Part shown: piece by piece, positions 15,826 to 23,850 of the stretch
Layout: the number at the start of each line of letters is the position of its first letter
Numbering within the stretch: position 1 is the stretch's first letter
NCBI RefSeq assembly: GCF_018070075.1
Contig: NZ_JAGPXE010000017.1
Location: forward strand, 108,712-172,711
Length of the DNA stretch: 64,000 nt
Direction: 5' to 3'
Origin: Saccharopolyspora endophytica
GTDB taxonomy: Bacteria > Actinomycetota > Actinomycetes > Mycobacteriales > Pseudonocardiaceae
The notes under the pieces: generated by a model
Seen by the model: only the letters and a program-made list of their open reading frames with translations
Databases searched by the model: none
Told to the model about the DNA's origin: nothing
Made by a program: the position numbers and the translations under genes

Positions 15826-18015
15826 TCACCGCACCCGGCGTTCGGCGGCGACGGTGAAGCTGCCGTCACCGCGGATGTCCCGGGAGGATTCGCCGACGTG
15901 GACCCGGTACTCCCCGGCCGCGACGGTCCAACCGCCCGCCAGCTCGTCCCAGTAGGACAGGGCCGGGTCGGTGAGCGTGAACTCCACCGACGCCGAGCGC
16001 CCCGGATCGAGGGTGAGCTTGGCGAAGCCCTTGAGCTGCCGGGGCGGCTGCGGCACGTCCTCGCGCGGCGAGGGCAGGCCGAGGTAGAGCTGCGGGACGG
16101 CGTGCCCGGTCCGGTTGCCGGTGTTGGTGACGACCACGCTCACCTTCTCACCGGAGACGCGCAGGTCGGAGTAGGCGAAGGAGGTGTAGGAGAGGCCGTG
16201 GCCGAACGGGAACGCCGGTTCGATCTCCTCGGCGTCGTAGTGCCGGTAGCCGACGAACACGCCTTCGGTGAAGTGCACGTCCAGGCCCTTGCCCGGGTAG
16301 CGGGCGATGTCACCGGCGGTGGGCACGTCGTCGTCGCTGTCCGGGAAGGTCAGCGGAAGCCGACCGCCGGGGTCGACGTCGCCGAAGAGCACGCACGCGA
16401 GCGCGGTCCCCGCGTTCGCACCCGGGTACCAGGCCTCCAGCAGCGCGCGGGTGCGGTACCGCCACGGCGTGGCTACCGGACCACCGGTTTCGAGCACGAC
16501 GACGGTGTTGGCGTTGGCGTCGAGCGCGGCCTCGATGATCGCGTCCTGGTCGGCCAGCGGGTTGCCGAGCGCGGGCGGCGGGAACTGGGCGATGCCGGAG
16601 TCCAGGTCGAGGTTCGGCTTGTCGAGGAACTCCGACATCATGTCCGAGACCACGACCACCGCGATGTCGGCGTTGCGGGCGGCCTCGGCCGCCGCGCCCG
16701 GCGTCGTGCCGGGTTCGTGGACGACGGTGATGCCGGCCTCGGCGCCGCGCCGCTGGATTCCCTGCAGCGGGGAGACGAAGCTGTACGGGGTGGTCGAGGA
16801 CGAACCGCCGCCCTGCACGAACTTGTCGGCGGCCTCACCGATGACCGCGATGGTCTTGCCGCGCAGCGCGGCCGGGTCGAGCGGCAGCAGTCCGTCGTTG
16901 CGCAGTAGCGTCATGCCCTGCTCGGCGACGTGCCCGGCGGTGTCGAGGTGTGCCTTCTTGTCGATCTGGCTGTCGTCGTTCGGGTAGGCGGGGCGGTCGA
17001 AGATGCCGTGCGAGAACATCGTGCGCAGGATGCGGCGAGCGTGTTCGTCCACATCGGACGTCGCCGCCTGGCCGGTGGCCAGGGCGGTGCGGATCGCGGC
17101 CGGCGAGTACACCAGCGCGGGCCACGGTTCGAAGTCCATCCCGTTGGCCAGCGAGTTCCCGGTGGAGTGCATCGCGGCGTAGTCGGCGATGGTGTAGCCG
17201 GTGAAACCCCACTCGTGCTTGAGCAGGTCGTTGAGCAACCACTGGTGCTCGCAGGCGTACTGGCCGCCGACCCGGTTGTAGGAGCCCATGACCGCGCCGA
17301 CACCCGCTTCGCGCACGGCGGCCTCGAACGGCGGCAGGTAGATCTCGCGCAGCGTGCGCTCGTCGACCACGGCGTTGTAGAGCATCCGCGAGCCGACGAC
17401 GCCGAGGACGCCTTCCTGCGTGTAGGCGGCGAAGTGCTTGACGCACACCATCACGCCTTCGGAGTGAGCTCCGGCCGCCCAGCCGACGCCGATCCGCGAG
17501 GACAGGTACGGGTCCTCGCCGAAGCCTTCGAAGGCGCGGCCGGAGGTCGGCACGCGCAGCACGTCGACGGTCGGGCCGAACACCACGTCGTTGCCCTTGC
17601 ACCGCACCTCGTTGGCCACGGTGGCGCCGTAGGTCGTAGCCAGCTCGGGGTCGAACGAGGCGGCCAGCGACACGCCCGAGGGCATCGAGGTGCCGCTGCC
17701 CTGCCGGGAACCGACGGGGCCGTCGCCGTAGTAGACCGGTGGGATCCCGAGCCGTTCGACGCCGTGACCGGTGCCGGTGTGCCCGGATCCGGCCGCACCG
17801 GCCAGGTCATCGCCGCCGAGCAGCGAGATCTTCTCGTCCAGGGTCAGCTCGCGCAGCACCATCGCCGCTCGTTCGTCGGGCGAGCGCCCGGGGTCGCACC
17901 AGGCGTGATCTCCGCAGCGACCCGGTGCGGCCGCCGCCGTTCCGGTCGGCAGCACGGTGGCCAGGCCGGCGATCCCAGCGGCGGTCATGAGCGTCCGACG
18001 ATTCACTTGCTGCAT
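15826..18015 (-). CDS. Tat-exported glycoside hydrolase family 3 (beta-glucosidase type)
   Basis: 729 residues. The first 30 form a twin-arginine signal (QQVNRRTLMTAAGIAGLATVLP) ending in AAAA. The GH3 N-domain follows from DERAAMVLRELTLDEKISLL, with VKHFAAYTQEG and the nucleophile motif IADYAAMHST (aspartate near residue 280). The C-domain has IAVIGEAADKFVQGGGSS and FPFGHGLSYTSFAY, and an FN3-like domain ends the protein. The enzyme should cleave terminal beta-linked sugars outside the cell. ATG 18015 is selected; its purine-rich site GAGAGGGG is somewhat distant. A CGTACG-T-CGTACG dyad lies upstream. Confidence 0.88.
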   Translation of the reverse strand: MQQVNRRTLMTAAGIAGLATVLPTGTAAAAPGRCGDHAWCDPGRSPDERAAMVLRELTLDEKISLLGGDDLAGAAGSGHTGTGHGVERLGIPPVYYGDGPVGSRQGSGTSMPSGVSLAASFDPELATTYGATVANEVRCKGNDVVFGPTVDVLRVPTSGRAFEGFGEDPYLSSRIGVGWAAGAHSEGVMVCVKHFAAYTQEGVLGVVGSRMLYNAVVDERTLREIYLPPFEAAVREAGVGAVMGSYNRVGGQYACEHQWLLNDLLKHEWGFTGYTIADYAAMHSTGNSLANGMDFEPWPALVYSPAAIRTALATGQAATSDVDEHARRILRTMFSHGIFDRPAYPNDDSQIDKKAHLDTAGHVAEQGMTLLRNDGLLPLDPAALRGKTIAVIGEAADKFVQGGGSSSTTPYSFVSPLQGIQRRGAEAGITVVHEPGTTPGAAAEAARNADIAVVVVSDMMSEFLDKPNLDLDSGIAQFPPPALGNPLADQDAIIEAALDANANTVVVLETGGPVATPWRYRTRALLEAWYPGANAGTALACVLFGDVDPGGRLPLTFPDSDDDVPTAGDIARYPGKGLDVHFTEGVFVGYRHYDAEEIEPAFPFGHGLSYTSFAYSDLRVSGEKVSVVVTNTGNRTGHAVPQLYLGLPSPREDVPQPPRQLKGFAKLTLDPGRSASVEFTLTDPALSYWDELAGGWTVAAGEYRVHVGESSRDIRGDGSFTVAAERRVR

Positions 18016-18038
18016 CTGGCGCAGGGCCCCTCTCACTC

Positions 18039-18051
18039 CGTACGTCGTACG
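18039..18051. promoter_or_regulatory. 13-bp dyad upstream of GH3 gene
   Basis: CGTACG, one T, CGTACG: a self-complementary 13-mer with only the central base unpaired, 24 nt before the GH3 start. Its place in the short intergenic region makes it a candidate repressor site for the glycosidase. Confidence 0.5.
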
Positions 18052-18259
18052 ATTTCGCCCAGTTTCCGCCAGAGAACGGCGTGGATCATCCTCCACATGC
18101 AGGCACATGAATGGTCCGATCGCGACGTCCAACGCCGCGCGACCGGGCGGAGAAGGGGCGCCGGGGCTTTGGGCTCTGCCCCGTCGCGCCGGGTCGGCGC
18201 AACGTGGAACCCTCCCGCTGATGCGATCGCCACGGGAGCACACACCCAGGGGGTTCGCG

Positions 18260-18553
18260 ATGACGGTCTCACCCGACCAGCAGCAGCTGATGCGCTACCA
18301 GGCCCAGGCACGTTCACCCGTGGCCGCGTACCTGATGCTCGCCGTGTTCGGCGTGCTCGGGGTGCACCGGTTCTACGTCGACCGCGAAGGCACCGGCATC
18401 GCCCAGTTGGTGCTCACCCTCACCCTCGTCGGCTTGCCGGTGACGTTGGTGTGGGTCTTGGTCGACGCGTTCCTCCTCCACCGGTACATCACCGAGTGGA
18501 ACCTCGATCTGGTCCAGCGGCTCAGCACCGCCGAACAGCCCCTGAACGTTTAG
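18260..18553 (+). CDS. TM2 domain membrane protein
   Basis: 97 residues. The TM2 domain is clear: VAAYLMLAVFGVLGVHRFYVDREGTGIAQL then LTLVGLPVTLVWVLVDAFLL, two transmembrane helices joined by the HRFYV-x-R-x-G turn. Function unknown. The stop codon overlaps the stop of the opposing dehydratase gene by four bases (18550-18553). Confidence 0.88.
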   Translation: MTVSPDQQQLMRYQAQARSPVAAYLMLAVFGVLGVHRFYVDREGTGIAQLVLTLTLVGLPVTLVWVLVDAFLLHRYITEWNLDLVQRLSTAEQPLNV

Positions 18554-20385
18554 GAGTTCCGCGAGGCGGCACCGAACGCGGTCAAGCGTTGCCTCCGGTG
18601 CGCGGCCATGCGGACCGGCGCGTTGGCCACGCCGTAGCCCGCGTAGCCCTCGATGCGTTGGACGAGTTCGAGGAACACCCGCGAGCCGAACAGCTCGGTG
18701 AACAGGTGCAGGAACTCGCCGCCCGCGTCGCGGTCGTAGAGCACCGAGCAGCGCCGCAGGGTCTCCAGCAGCTCCGGGCGGAGACCGAAGCGGGCGTCGA
18801 GGTCGTCGTAGTAGTTGTCAGGGATCGGCAGCACCGGAGCACCGGAGGCGCGCAGCTGCTCGGCCGCCGCGATCACGTCGGTGCAGGTGAAGGCGATGTG
18901 CTGCGGATCGCGGACGGCCGGGGCCCACTCGCCGCGGCGGACCAGGGTGCCGTTGAGCGCGATGCGCACCGAACAGGTGGCGTCGACCATCCCGCGGTTG
19001 CGGACCATGCCGAACGGCGCGGCGTACTCGGTGATCTCCTCCGGTTCCAGGCCGAGGACCGAGCGGCAGAACAGCGCGGCCTCGTCGAAGTGGTCGAACG
19101 GCTGGGTCAGCGACACGTGGTCGATGCCGGTGACCCCCAGCCCCCGCCCCGGAGCCGCGGTGTCGCGGAAGTCCGAGAGCCAGCCGTCGGGTGCGGCGGT
19201 GTCGCAGAAGAACACGCCGGTGCCGTCGGGCGCGGCGACCGAGGCCAGGCCCGCTTCCTGCGGTCCGTGCTCGCGCGGCAGGATCGGCGAGCTCATCGCC
19301 TCGGCCCGCCGCGCCGAGCGCAGCGGGTCCGAGCTCTCCACCGCCAGCGCACCGATCTCCGCGGTGTCCGGGGCGGACGCGGTGGTGTTGATCAGCACCC
19401 GCGCACCGCCCTGCTCCCAGCGCCGCACGGGTTTGCTGCGGTGTTCCCCGGTCTCGGTGAAGCCCAGCGCGGCGAGCCCCTCGGCCAGCCGGGCGGCGGT
19501 GGCGGGGTCGGCGACGAGTTCGGTGAAGGCGTACCCGTCGAGGTCGGGTGCGGGTTCGGCGACCGGGATCCCGAGCTGCTCCTCCAGCAGCCGGAGCGAC
19601 CGCATCGCGTCCACGGCAGCGGGTTTCGGATCGGTCTGCCTGAAGACGTCGTTGAACACCTCCAGCGACAGCGGCCCGGTGTAGCCGGCTTCCAGGACGT
19701 TGCCCGCGAAGGTCGTGAGGTCGAACGAGCCCTGCCCGGGGAACAGCCGGTGGTGCCTGCTCCACTGCAGCACGTCCATGTCCAGCTTCGGCGCGTCGGC
19801 CAGCTGGAGGAAGAACAGCTTCTCGCCGGGGATGGTGCGGATCAGCGACGGATCGCCGTCGCGGGAGAGCACGTGGAAGGAGTCCAGGCACAGCCCCAGC
19901 GCCGGGTGGTCCGCGCGGCGCACGATCCGCCAGGAGTGCTCGTAGGTGTTGACGAAACGTCCCCAGGCCAGCGCCTCGTAGGCCACCCGCATCCCGCGCG
20001 CTTCGGCGCGGTCGGCCAGCGTCCGCAACTGCTCGGCGGCCAGCTCGTCGTCGTCGACGGCGTCCGGGGACACCGTCGAGCAGACCAGCACCAGGTCGGC
20101 GCCCAGCTGCTCCATGACGTCGAACTTGCGCTCGGCGCGGCGCAGGTTGTCGCGCAGCCGCGCGGGCGGGACTGCTTCGAAGTCGCGGAACGGCTGGTAG
20201 AGGTCGACCGACAGGCCCAGGTCTCGGCACCGGGCGCCGATCTCGGCCGGGGACGCGGCCGAGGCGATCAGGTCGTTCTCGAAGATCTCCACGCCGCTGA
20301 AACCGGCCGCAGCGGCGGCGGCGAGCTTGTCCTCCAGGGTGCCCGACAGGCAGACCGTGGCGATGGACCGTCGTGGCTCAGACAT
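18550..20385 (-). CDS. Two-domain 3-dehydroshikimate dehydratase (QsuB type)
   Basis: 611 residues. The N-terminal TIM-barrel part (about 1-280; sugar-phosphate isomerase/epimerase type) runs from IATVCLSGTLEDKLAAAAAAGF through GLCLDSFHVL and LFFLQLADAPKLDMD to LSLEVFNDVFR. The C-terminal part (about 290-600) is a pair of VOC domains like 4-hydroxyphenylpyruvate dioxygenase: GIDHVSLTQPFDHFDEAALF, QHIAFTCTDV and the metal-site EFLHLFTELFGSRVFLELVQR. This fusion is known in QsuB, which converts 3-dehydroshikimate to protocatechuate. ATG 20385 follows CTGGAGGGAG. It overlaps the upstream shikimate-dehydrogenase gene by 8 bp. Confidence 0.88.
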   Translation of the reverse strand: MSEPRRSIATVCLSGTLEDKLAAAAAAGFSGVEIFENDLIASAASPAEIGARCRDLGLSVDLYQPFRDFEAVPPARLRDNLRRAERKFDVMEQLGADLVLVCSTVSPDAVDDDELAAEQLRTLADRAEARGMRVAYEALAWGRFVNTYEHSWRIVRRADHPALGLCLDSFHVLSRDGDPSLIRTIPGEKLFFLQLADAPKLDMDVLQWSRHHRLFPGQGSFDLTTFAGNVLEAGYTGPLSLEVFNDVFRQTDPKPAAVDAMRSLRLLEEQLGIPVAEPAPDLDGYAFTELVADPATAARLAEGLAALGFTETGEHRSKPVRRWEQGGARVLINTTASAPDTAEIGALAVESSDPLRSARRAEAMSSPILPREHGPQEAGLASVAAPDGTGVFFCDTAAPDGWLSDFRDTAAPGRGLGVTGIDHVSLTQPFDHFDEAALFCRSVLGLEPEEITEYAAPFGMVRNRGMVDATCSVRIALNGTLVRRGEWAPAVRDPQHIAFTCTDVIAAAEQLRASGAPVLPIPDNYYDDLDARFGLRPELLETLRRCSVLYDRDAGGEFLHLFTELFGSRVFLELVQRIEGYAGYGVANAPVRMAAHRRQRLTAFGAASRNS

Positions 20386-21220
20386 GCGCTCCCTCCAGTT
20401 CGGCGAAGTGCCGCAGCATCCGTTCGGCGTTCGGTTCCAAGCCGGTGAACAGCCGGAACGCGTCCACCGCCTGGAACACCGCCATGCCACCACCGTCGAG
20501 CACCCGGCAGCCGCGTTGGCGGGCGGCGACGACGAGTTCGGTGGCCAGCGGCCGGTAGACGACGTCGGCGACCCACATCTCCGGCCGCAGCAGTGCGGCG
20601 GGCACCGGCAGCCCGGGGTGGGCGGCCATGCCGGTGGGCGTGGCGTGCACCAGACCGTCGGCCTCGTCCAGCTCATCGTCGAGCCGCCCGCCGGCTACCG
20701 CGCGTTCGGGCAGGGAGGCGGCCAGCTCCGCGGCGCGGTCGGCGTCGAGATCGACGATCCGGACCTCCCCCGCTCCCAGGCCCAGCAGCGCGTGCGCGAC
20801 GGCGGCGCCGGCACCTCCGGCCCCGAGCAGCAGGACACGGTCCAGGGCGACCTCGGGCAGTCCTCGCTGGAGGCTGCGGGCGAACCCGGAGTGGTCGGTG
20901 TTGTGGCCGATGGCGCGCGTGCCGTCGAAGACGACGGTGTTGACCGCGCCCAGCGCTGCGGCGTCGGCGTCGACCTCGTCGAGGTGATCGAGCACGAGCT
21001 GCTTGCAGGGGTGGGTGATGTTCAGCCCCCGGTAGCCCTCTGCGCGGGCGCGGGCCAGCAGCTCGCCGACGGCGCTCGGCGGTTCGCCGAGATCGTCGAG
21101 GTCCCACCGCAGATAGCGGTAGTCCAGGCCGAGCTCGGCGGCCTCCCGCTCGTGCAACGCCGGGCTCAGCGACGGGCCGATGCCCGATCCGATGAGCCCC
21201 ACCAGGTAGCCGTCGTGCAC
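20378..21220 (-). CDS. Quinate/shikimate dehydrogenase (AroE-like)
   Basis: 280 residues. N-terminal substrate domain: GLIGSGIGPSLSPALHEREA (the serines binding the carboxylate), then GLNITHPCKQ with the catalytic lysine, and AVNTVV. C-terminal Rossmann domain: VLLLGAGGAGAAVAHAL. VDLDADRAAELA replaces the NRT loop of biosynthetic NADP enzymes, so NAD and a catabolic role are favoured. The start is GTG 21220 with GGGGAG upstream. As first gene of the operon with the dehydratase, it would feed quinate/shikimate towards protocatechuate. A TetR-type operator lies 24 nt before the start. Confidence 0.88.
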   Translation of the reverse strand: MHDGYLVGLIGSGIGPSLSPALHEREAAELGLDYRYLRWDLDDLGEPPSAVGELLARARAEGYRGLNITHPCKQLVLDHLDEVDADAAALGAVNTVVFDGTRAIGHNTDHSGFARSLQRGLPEVALDRVLLLGAGGAGAAVAHALLGLGAGEVRIVDLDADRAAELAASLPERAVAGGRLDDELDEADGLVHATPTGMAAHPGLPVPAALLRPEMWVADVVYRPLATELVVAARQRGCRVLDGGGMAVFQAVDAFRLFTGLEPNAERMLRHFAELEGAHV

Positions 21221-21243
21221 TCCGCACTCCCCATTAAGTAACG

Positions 21244-21255
21244 AACTAGCTAGTT
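21244..21255. promoter_or_regulatory. TetR operator 1 (perfect 12-bp palindrome)
   Basis: AACTAGCTAGTT, self-complementary, lies in the divergent region between the dehydrogenase start (21220) and the TetR start (21338). A close copy (10 of 12 bases) occurs before the MFS gene at 22037-22048. Position and repetition suggest it is the site of the neighbouring TetR protein. Confidence 0.7.
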
Positions 21256-21337
21256 AATTGTAGGCACACGAGGCCCTCCCCCGGAAGACTCAGTGCATTA
21301 GAGTGGCGCTGAAGTGCAACAACCGCAGGGGAGCATC

Positions 21338-21988
21338 GTGGCCGCACCGACGTCCGACACCGGAGCGATCAAGCAGCGCGACGCCGACCGGACTCGCGCC
21401 GAGATCCTGCGGGTGGCCACCGAGGAGTTCGCCGACAAGGGCTACGCCGGCGCCCGGGTGGACGAGATCGCCGCGCGGACCAGCACCACCAAGCGGATGA
21501 TCTACTACTACTTCTCCGGCAAGGACCAGCTCTACCTGGCGGCGCTGGAGAACGCCTACGCGGTCATCCGCGGCCTGGAGAGCCAGGTCGACGTGGACGC
21601 GCTCGAACCCGCCGAGGCGATCCGCCGGCTGGCCGAGCTGACCTTCGACCACCACGAGTCGCACCCGGACTTCCTGCGGCTGGTCAGCATCGAGAACATC
21701 CACCGCGCCGAGCACCTGACCAAGTCGGAGCTGCTGCCCGGGCTGGCCGGGCCAGCGGTGGAGGTGCTCGACGGAGTGCTGCGGCGCGGGCGCGAGAGCG
21801 GGCAGTTCCGCGAGGACGTCGACGCCCTCGACGTGCACATGATGATCAGCTCGTTCTGCGTCTTCCGCACCGCCAACCGCTACACGTTCCAGGCGATCTT
21901 CGAGCGCGACCTGCTCGACCCGAAGCGGCGCGACCACTACCGCCGGATGCTCGGCGACATGGTGCTCGGCTTCCTGTCACAGGACTGA
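21338..21988 (+). CDS. TetR/AcrR-family transcriptional regulator
   Basis: 216 residues. The helix-turn-helix is at about residues 20-65: TRAEILRVATEEFADKGYAGARVDEIA, then ARTSTTKRMIYYYFSGKDQLYLAAL. The ligand-binding all-helical domain follows. GTG 21338 is chosen for the GGGGAG at 21328-21333; GTG 21314 would add 8 residues. It probably represses the divergent quinate/shikimate genes and the downstream transporter through the two AACTAG operators, responding to quinate, shikimate or an intermediate. Confidence 0.88.
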   Translation: MAAPTSDTGAIKQRDADRTRAEILRVATEEFADKGYAGARVDEIAARTSTTKRMIYYYFSGKDQLYLAALENAYAVIRGLESQVDVDALEPAEAIRRLAELTFDHHESHPDFLRLVSIENIHRAEHLTKSELLPGLAGPAVEVLDGVLRRGRESGQFREDVDALDVHMMISSFCVFRTANRYTFQAIFERDLLDPKRRDHYRRMLGDMVLGFLSQD

Positions 21989-22036
21989 AACACGGCCTTG
22001 ACACACGTTCGCGGGCGCTTCACAGTCTTGAGAACT

Positions 22037-22048
22037 AACTAGATGGTT
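22037..22048. promoter_or_regulatory. TetR operator 2 upstream of MFS gene
   Basis: AACTAGATGGTT matches operator 1 at 10 of 12 positions, with flanking GAACTA adding partial symmetry. It lies 45 nt before the transporter start and would place that gene in the same regulon. Confidence 0.6.
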
Positions 22049-22092
22049 CATAAGTCACCGCGCAACGGTGCACGGACTTCCTGGAGCAGACA

Positions 22093-23409
22093 GTGACCGA
22101 CGGCCCGAGAGCCACCCAGGGCAAACCGCGCAAAGCCGCGATCGCCGCGTGGATCGGAAGTGCGCTCGAGTACTACGACTTCTTCATCTACGGCACCGCC
22201 GCAGCGCTGGTGTTCAACAAGATCTTCTTTCCCACCTCCGACCCCGCGACCGGCACCCTGCTGGCGCTGGCGTCCTTCGGCGTGGGCTACCTGGCACGGC
22301 CGATCGGGGCGTTCGTCCTCGGCCACATCGGCGACGCCTTCGGCCGCAAGCGGGTGCTGGTGTTCACCGTCCTGCTGATGGGGATCTCCACGGTCCTGGT
22401 CGGATGCCTGCCCACCTACGACCAGATCGGCCTGGCAGCACCGGCGCTGCTGGTCGCACTGCGCCTGCTGCAGGGCTTCTCGGCAGCGGGCGAGCAGGCC
22501 GGGGCGAACTCGATGTCGCTGGAGCACGCACCGGCGCACCGGCGCGCCTACTACACGAGCTTCACGCTCAGCGGCACGCAAGCCGGGCAGATCCTGGCCA
22601 CGGCGGTGTTCCTGCCGGTCGCCGCGCTGCCGGAGGAGCACCTGGTCAGCTGGGGCTGGCGAATTCCGTTCTGGCTCAGCGCGGTGGTCGTGATCGTCGG
22701 ACTGGTGATCCGCAGCAAGCTCGACGAGACCCCGGTCTTCGTCGAGGAGGTCGCCGACGCCAAGCGCGAGAAGACCCCGCTGCTGCCGCTGTTCCGCGAC
22801 CACTGGGCCGACGTGCTGCGGGTGGTCGTCGCATCGGTGATCGCGGCGGTGAGCACCATCTTCACCGTCTACGCGCTCAGCTACGCGGTGAACACCGTGG
22901 GACTGGCCAAGACGCCGATCCTGTGGGTGGGCGTGCTGGCCAACATCGTTGCGCTGGCGGCGATCCCGCTGTGGGCGGGGCTGGCGGACCGGGTCGGCCG
23001 CAAGCCGGTGTTCATCGGCGGCTCCGCCGGGTGCGCGGTGCTGATGTTCGGTTACCTGTGGTCGCTGTCGGTCGGCAGCTGGGCGCTGATCTTCACCTTC
23101 GGCATCCTGCTGTTCGGCGTCGTCTACAGCGCCACCAACGGGATCTGGCCGGCCTTCTACGGCGAGATGTTCCCGGCGAAGGTGCGGCTGTCGGGCATGG
23201 CCGTGGGCACCCAGATCGGTTTCGCGCTGGCCGGGTTCTCCCCCAGCATCGCCGAGGCCATCGGTGGTGGGCGTGAAGGCTGGGTCTACGTCGCGCTGTT
23301 CACCGCGGGCCTGTGCGCGCTGAACATCATCGCGGTGGCCTCCGCCCGCGAGACCCACCGGGTTCCGACGCCCGAGCTGGGCGCGCGCAAGACCCCCGCC
23401 ACCGTCTGA
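22093..23409 (+). CDS. MFS transporter, metabolite:H+ symporter type (shikimate/quinate-like)
   Basis: 438 residues with 12 predicted transmembrane segments. The opening AAIAAWIGSALEYYDFFIYGTAAALVF, the loop 2-3 motif GHIGDAFGRKRVLV and the later ADRVGRKPVF are typical of the metabolite:H+ symporter family (ShiA, KgtP, ProP). The E-YYDFF element in helix 1 is the usual family mark. It lies downstream of the TetR gene and its matching operator, so it is the likely importer of quinate, shikimate or a related cyclohexane acid. Start GTG 22093. A strong hairpin follows. Confidence 0.88.
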   Translation: MTDGPRATQGKPRKAAIAAWIGSALEYYDFFIYGTAAALVFNKIFFPTSDPATGTLLALASFGVGYLARPIGAFVLGHIGDAFGRKRVLVFTVLLMGISTVLVGCLPTYDQIGLAAPALLVALRLLQGFSAAGEQAGANSMSLEHAPAHRRAYYTSFTLSGTQAGQILATAVFLPVAALPEEHLVSWGWRIPFWLSAVVVIVGLVIRSKLDETPVFVEEVADAKREKTPLLPLFRDHWADVLRVVVASVIAAVSTIFTVYALSYAVNTVGLAKTPILWVGVLANIVALAAIPLWAGLADRVGRKPVFIGGSAGCAVLMFGYLWSLSVGSWALIFTFGILLFGVVYSATNGIWPAFYGEMFPAKVRLSGMAVGTQIGFALAGFSPSIAEAIGGGREGWVYVALFTAGLCALNIIAVASARETHRVPTPELGARKTPATV

Positions 23410-23435
23410 CCCACCCGGCTGGGCACATCCCCTCC

Positions 23436-23506
23436 CGACCCCGATTTCAGTGGAACTCCCGGACGGATTTCCACTGAAATCGGGGTCGGTGATGTCCACT
23501 GAAATC
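23436..23506 (+). terminator. Terminator with an extra copy of one arm
   Basis: A perfect 20-bp stem (23436-23455 with 23469-23488; 13-nt loop) ends the MFS transcript. A third copy of the right arm, TCCACTGAAATC, occurs at 23495-23506 and could pair with the same left arm instead. The remaining 340 nt up to the sulfonate genes hold no evident gene. Confidence 0.75.
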
Positions 23507-23708
23507 CGGGACCCGCGGTGTTTCGAGCGCGTGCGGCGCGCAGCCGATCCCGGCCCGTGGGACCGGGGGCTCGTGCGTTGACCTGCGGGCGGGGTGCTGC
23601 GAACATCCGTGGTCGTGTTCGCCCGGAACGCCTTCTCCTGGCGCCTGCACGTCGATCTGCGACGGCAGGCCAGCTCCATCTGTCCGGCTCCGTAGAGCCT
23701 TCGAGGAC

Positions 23709-23774
23709 TCCCGGGCGGTTCTCGTCTCGAGCCCGTCCCACTCGCTGATTCCCGGGCGGTTCTGACCAGAACCG
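23709..23774. repeat. Direct repeat and dyad upstream of sulfonate genes
   Basis: TCCCGGGCGGTTCT occurs at 23709-23722 and again at 23750-23763 (41 bp start to start, about four helical turns). The second copy runs into a dyad, CGGTTCT-GACC-AGAACCG (23757-23774). It sits 77 nt before the SsuA-like gene and could be a regulator-binding array. Confidence 0.5.
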
Positions 23775-23850
23775 ACCGTCCCCTCACGCGCGCCCGCTGA
23801 CCTCGCGTCATCGGGTGGATTCGTCGTGCCTCGCAGATGGAGTGAACACC

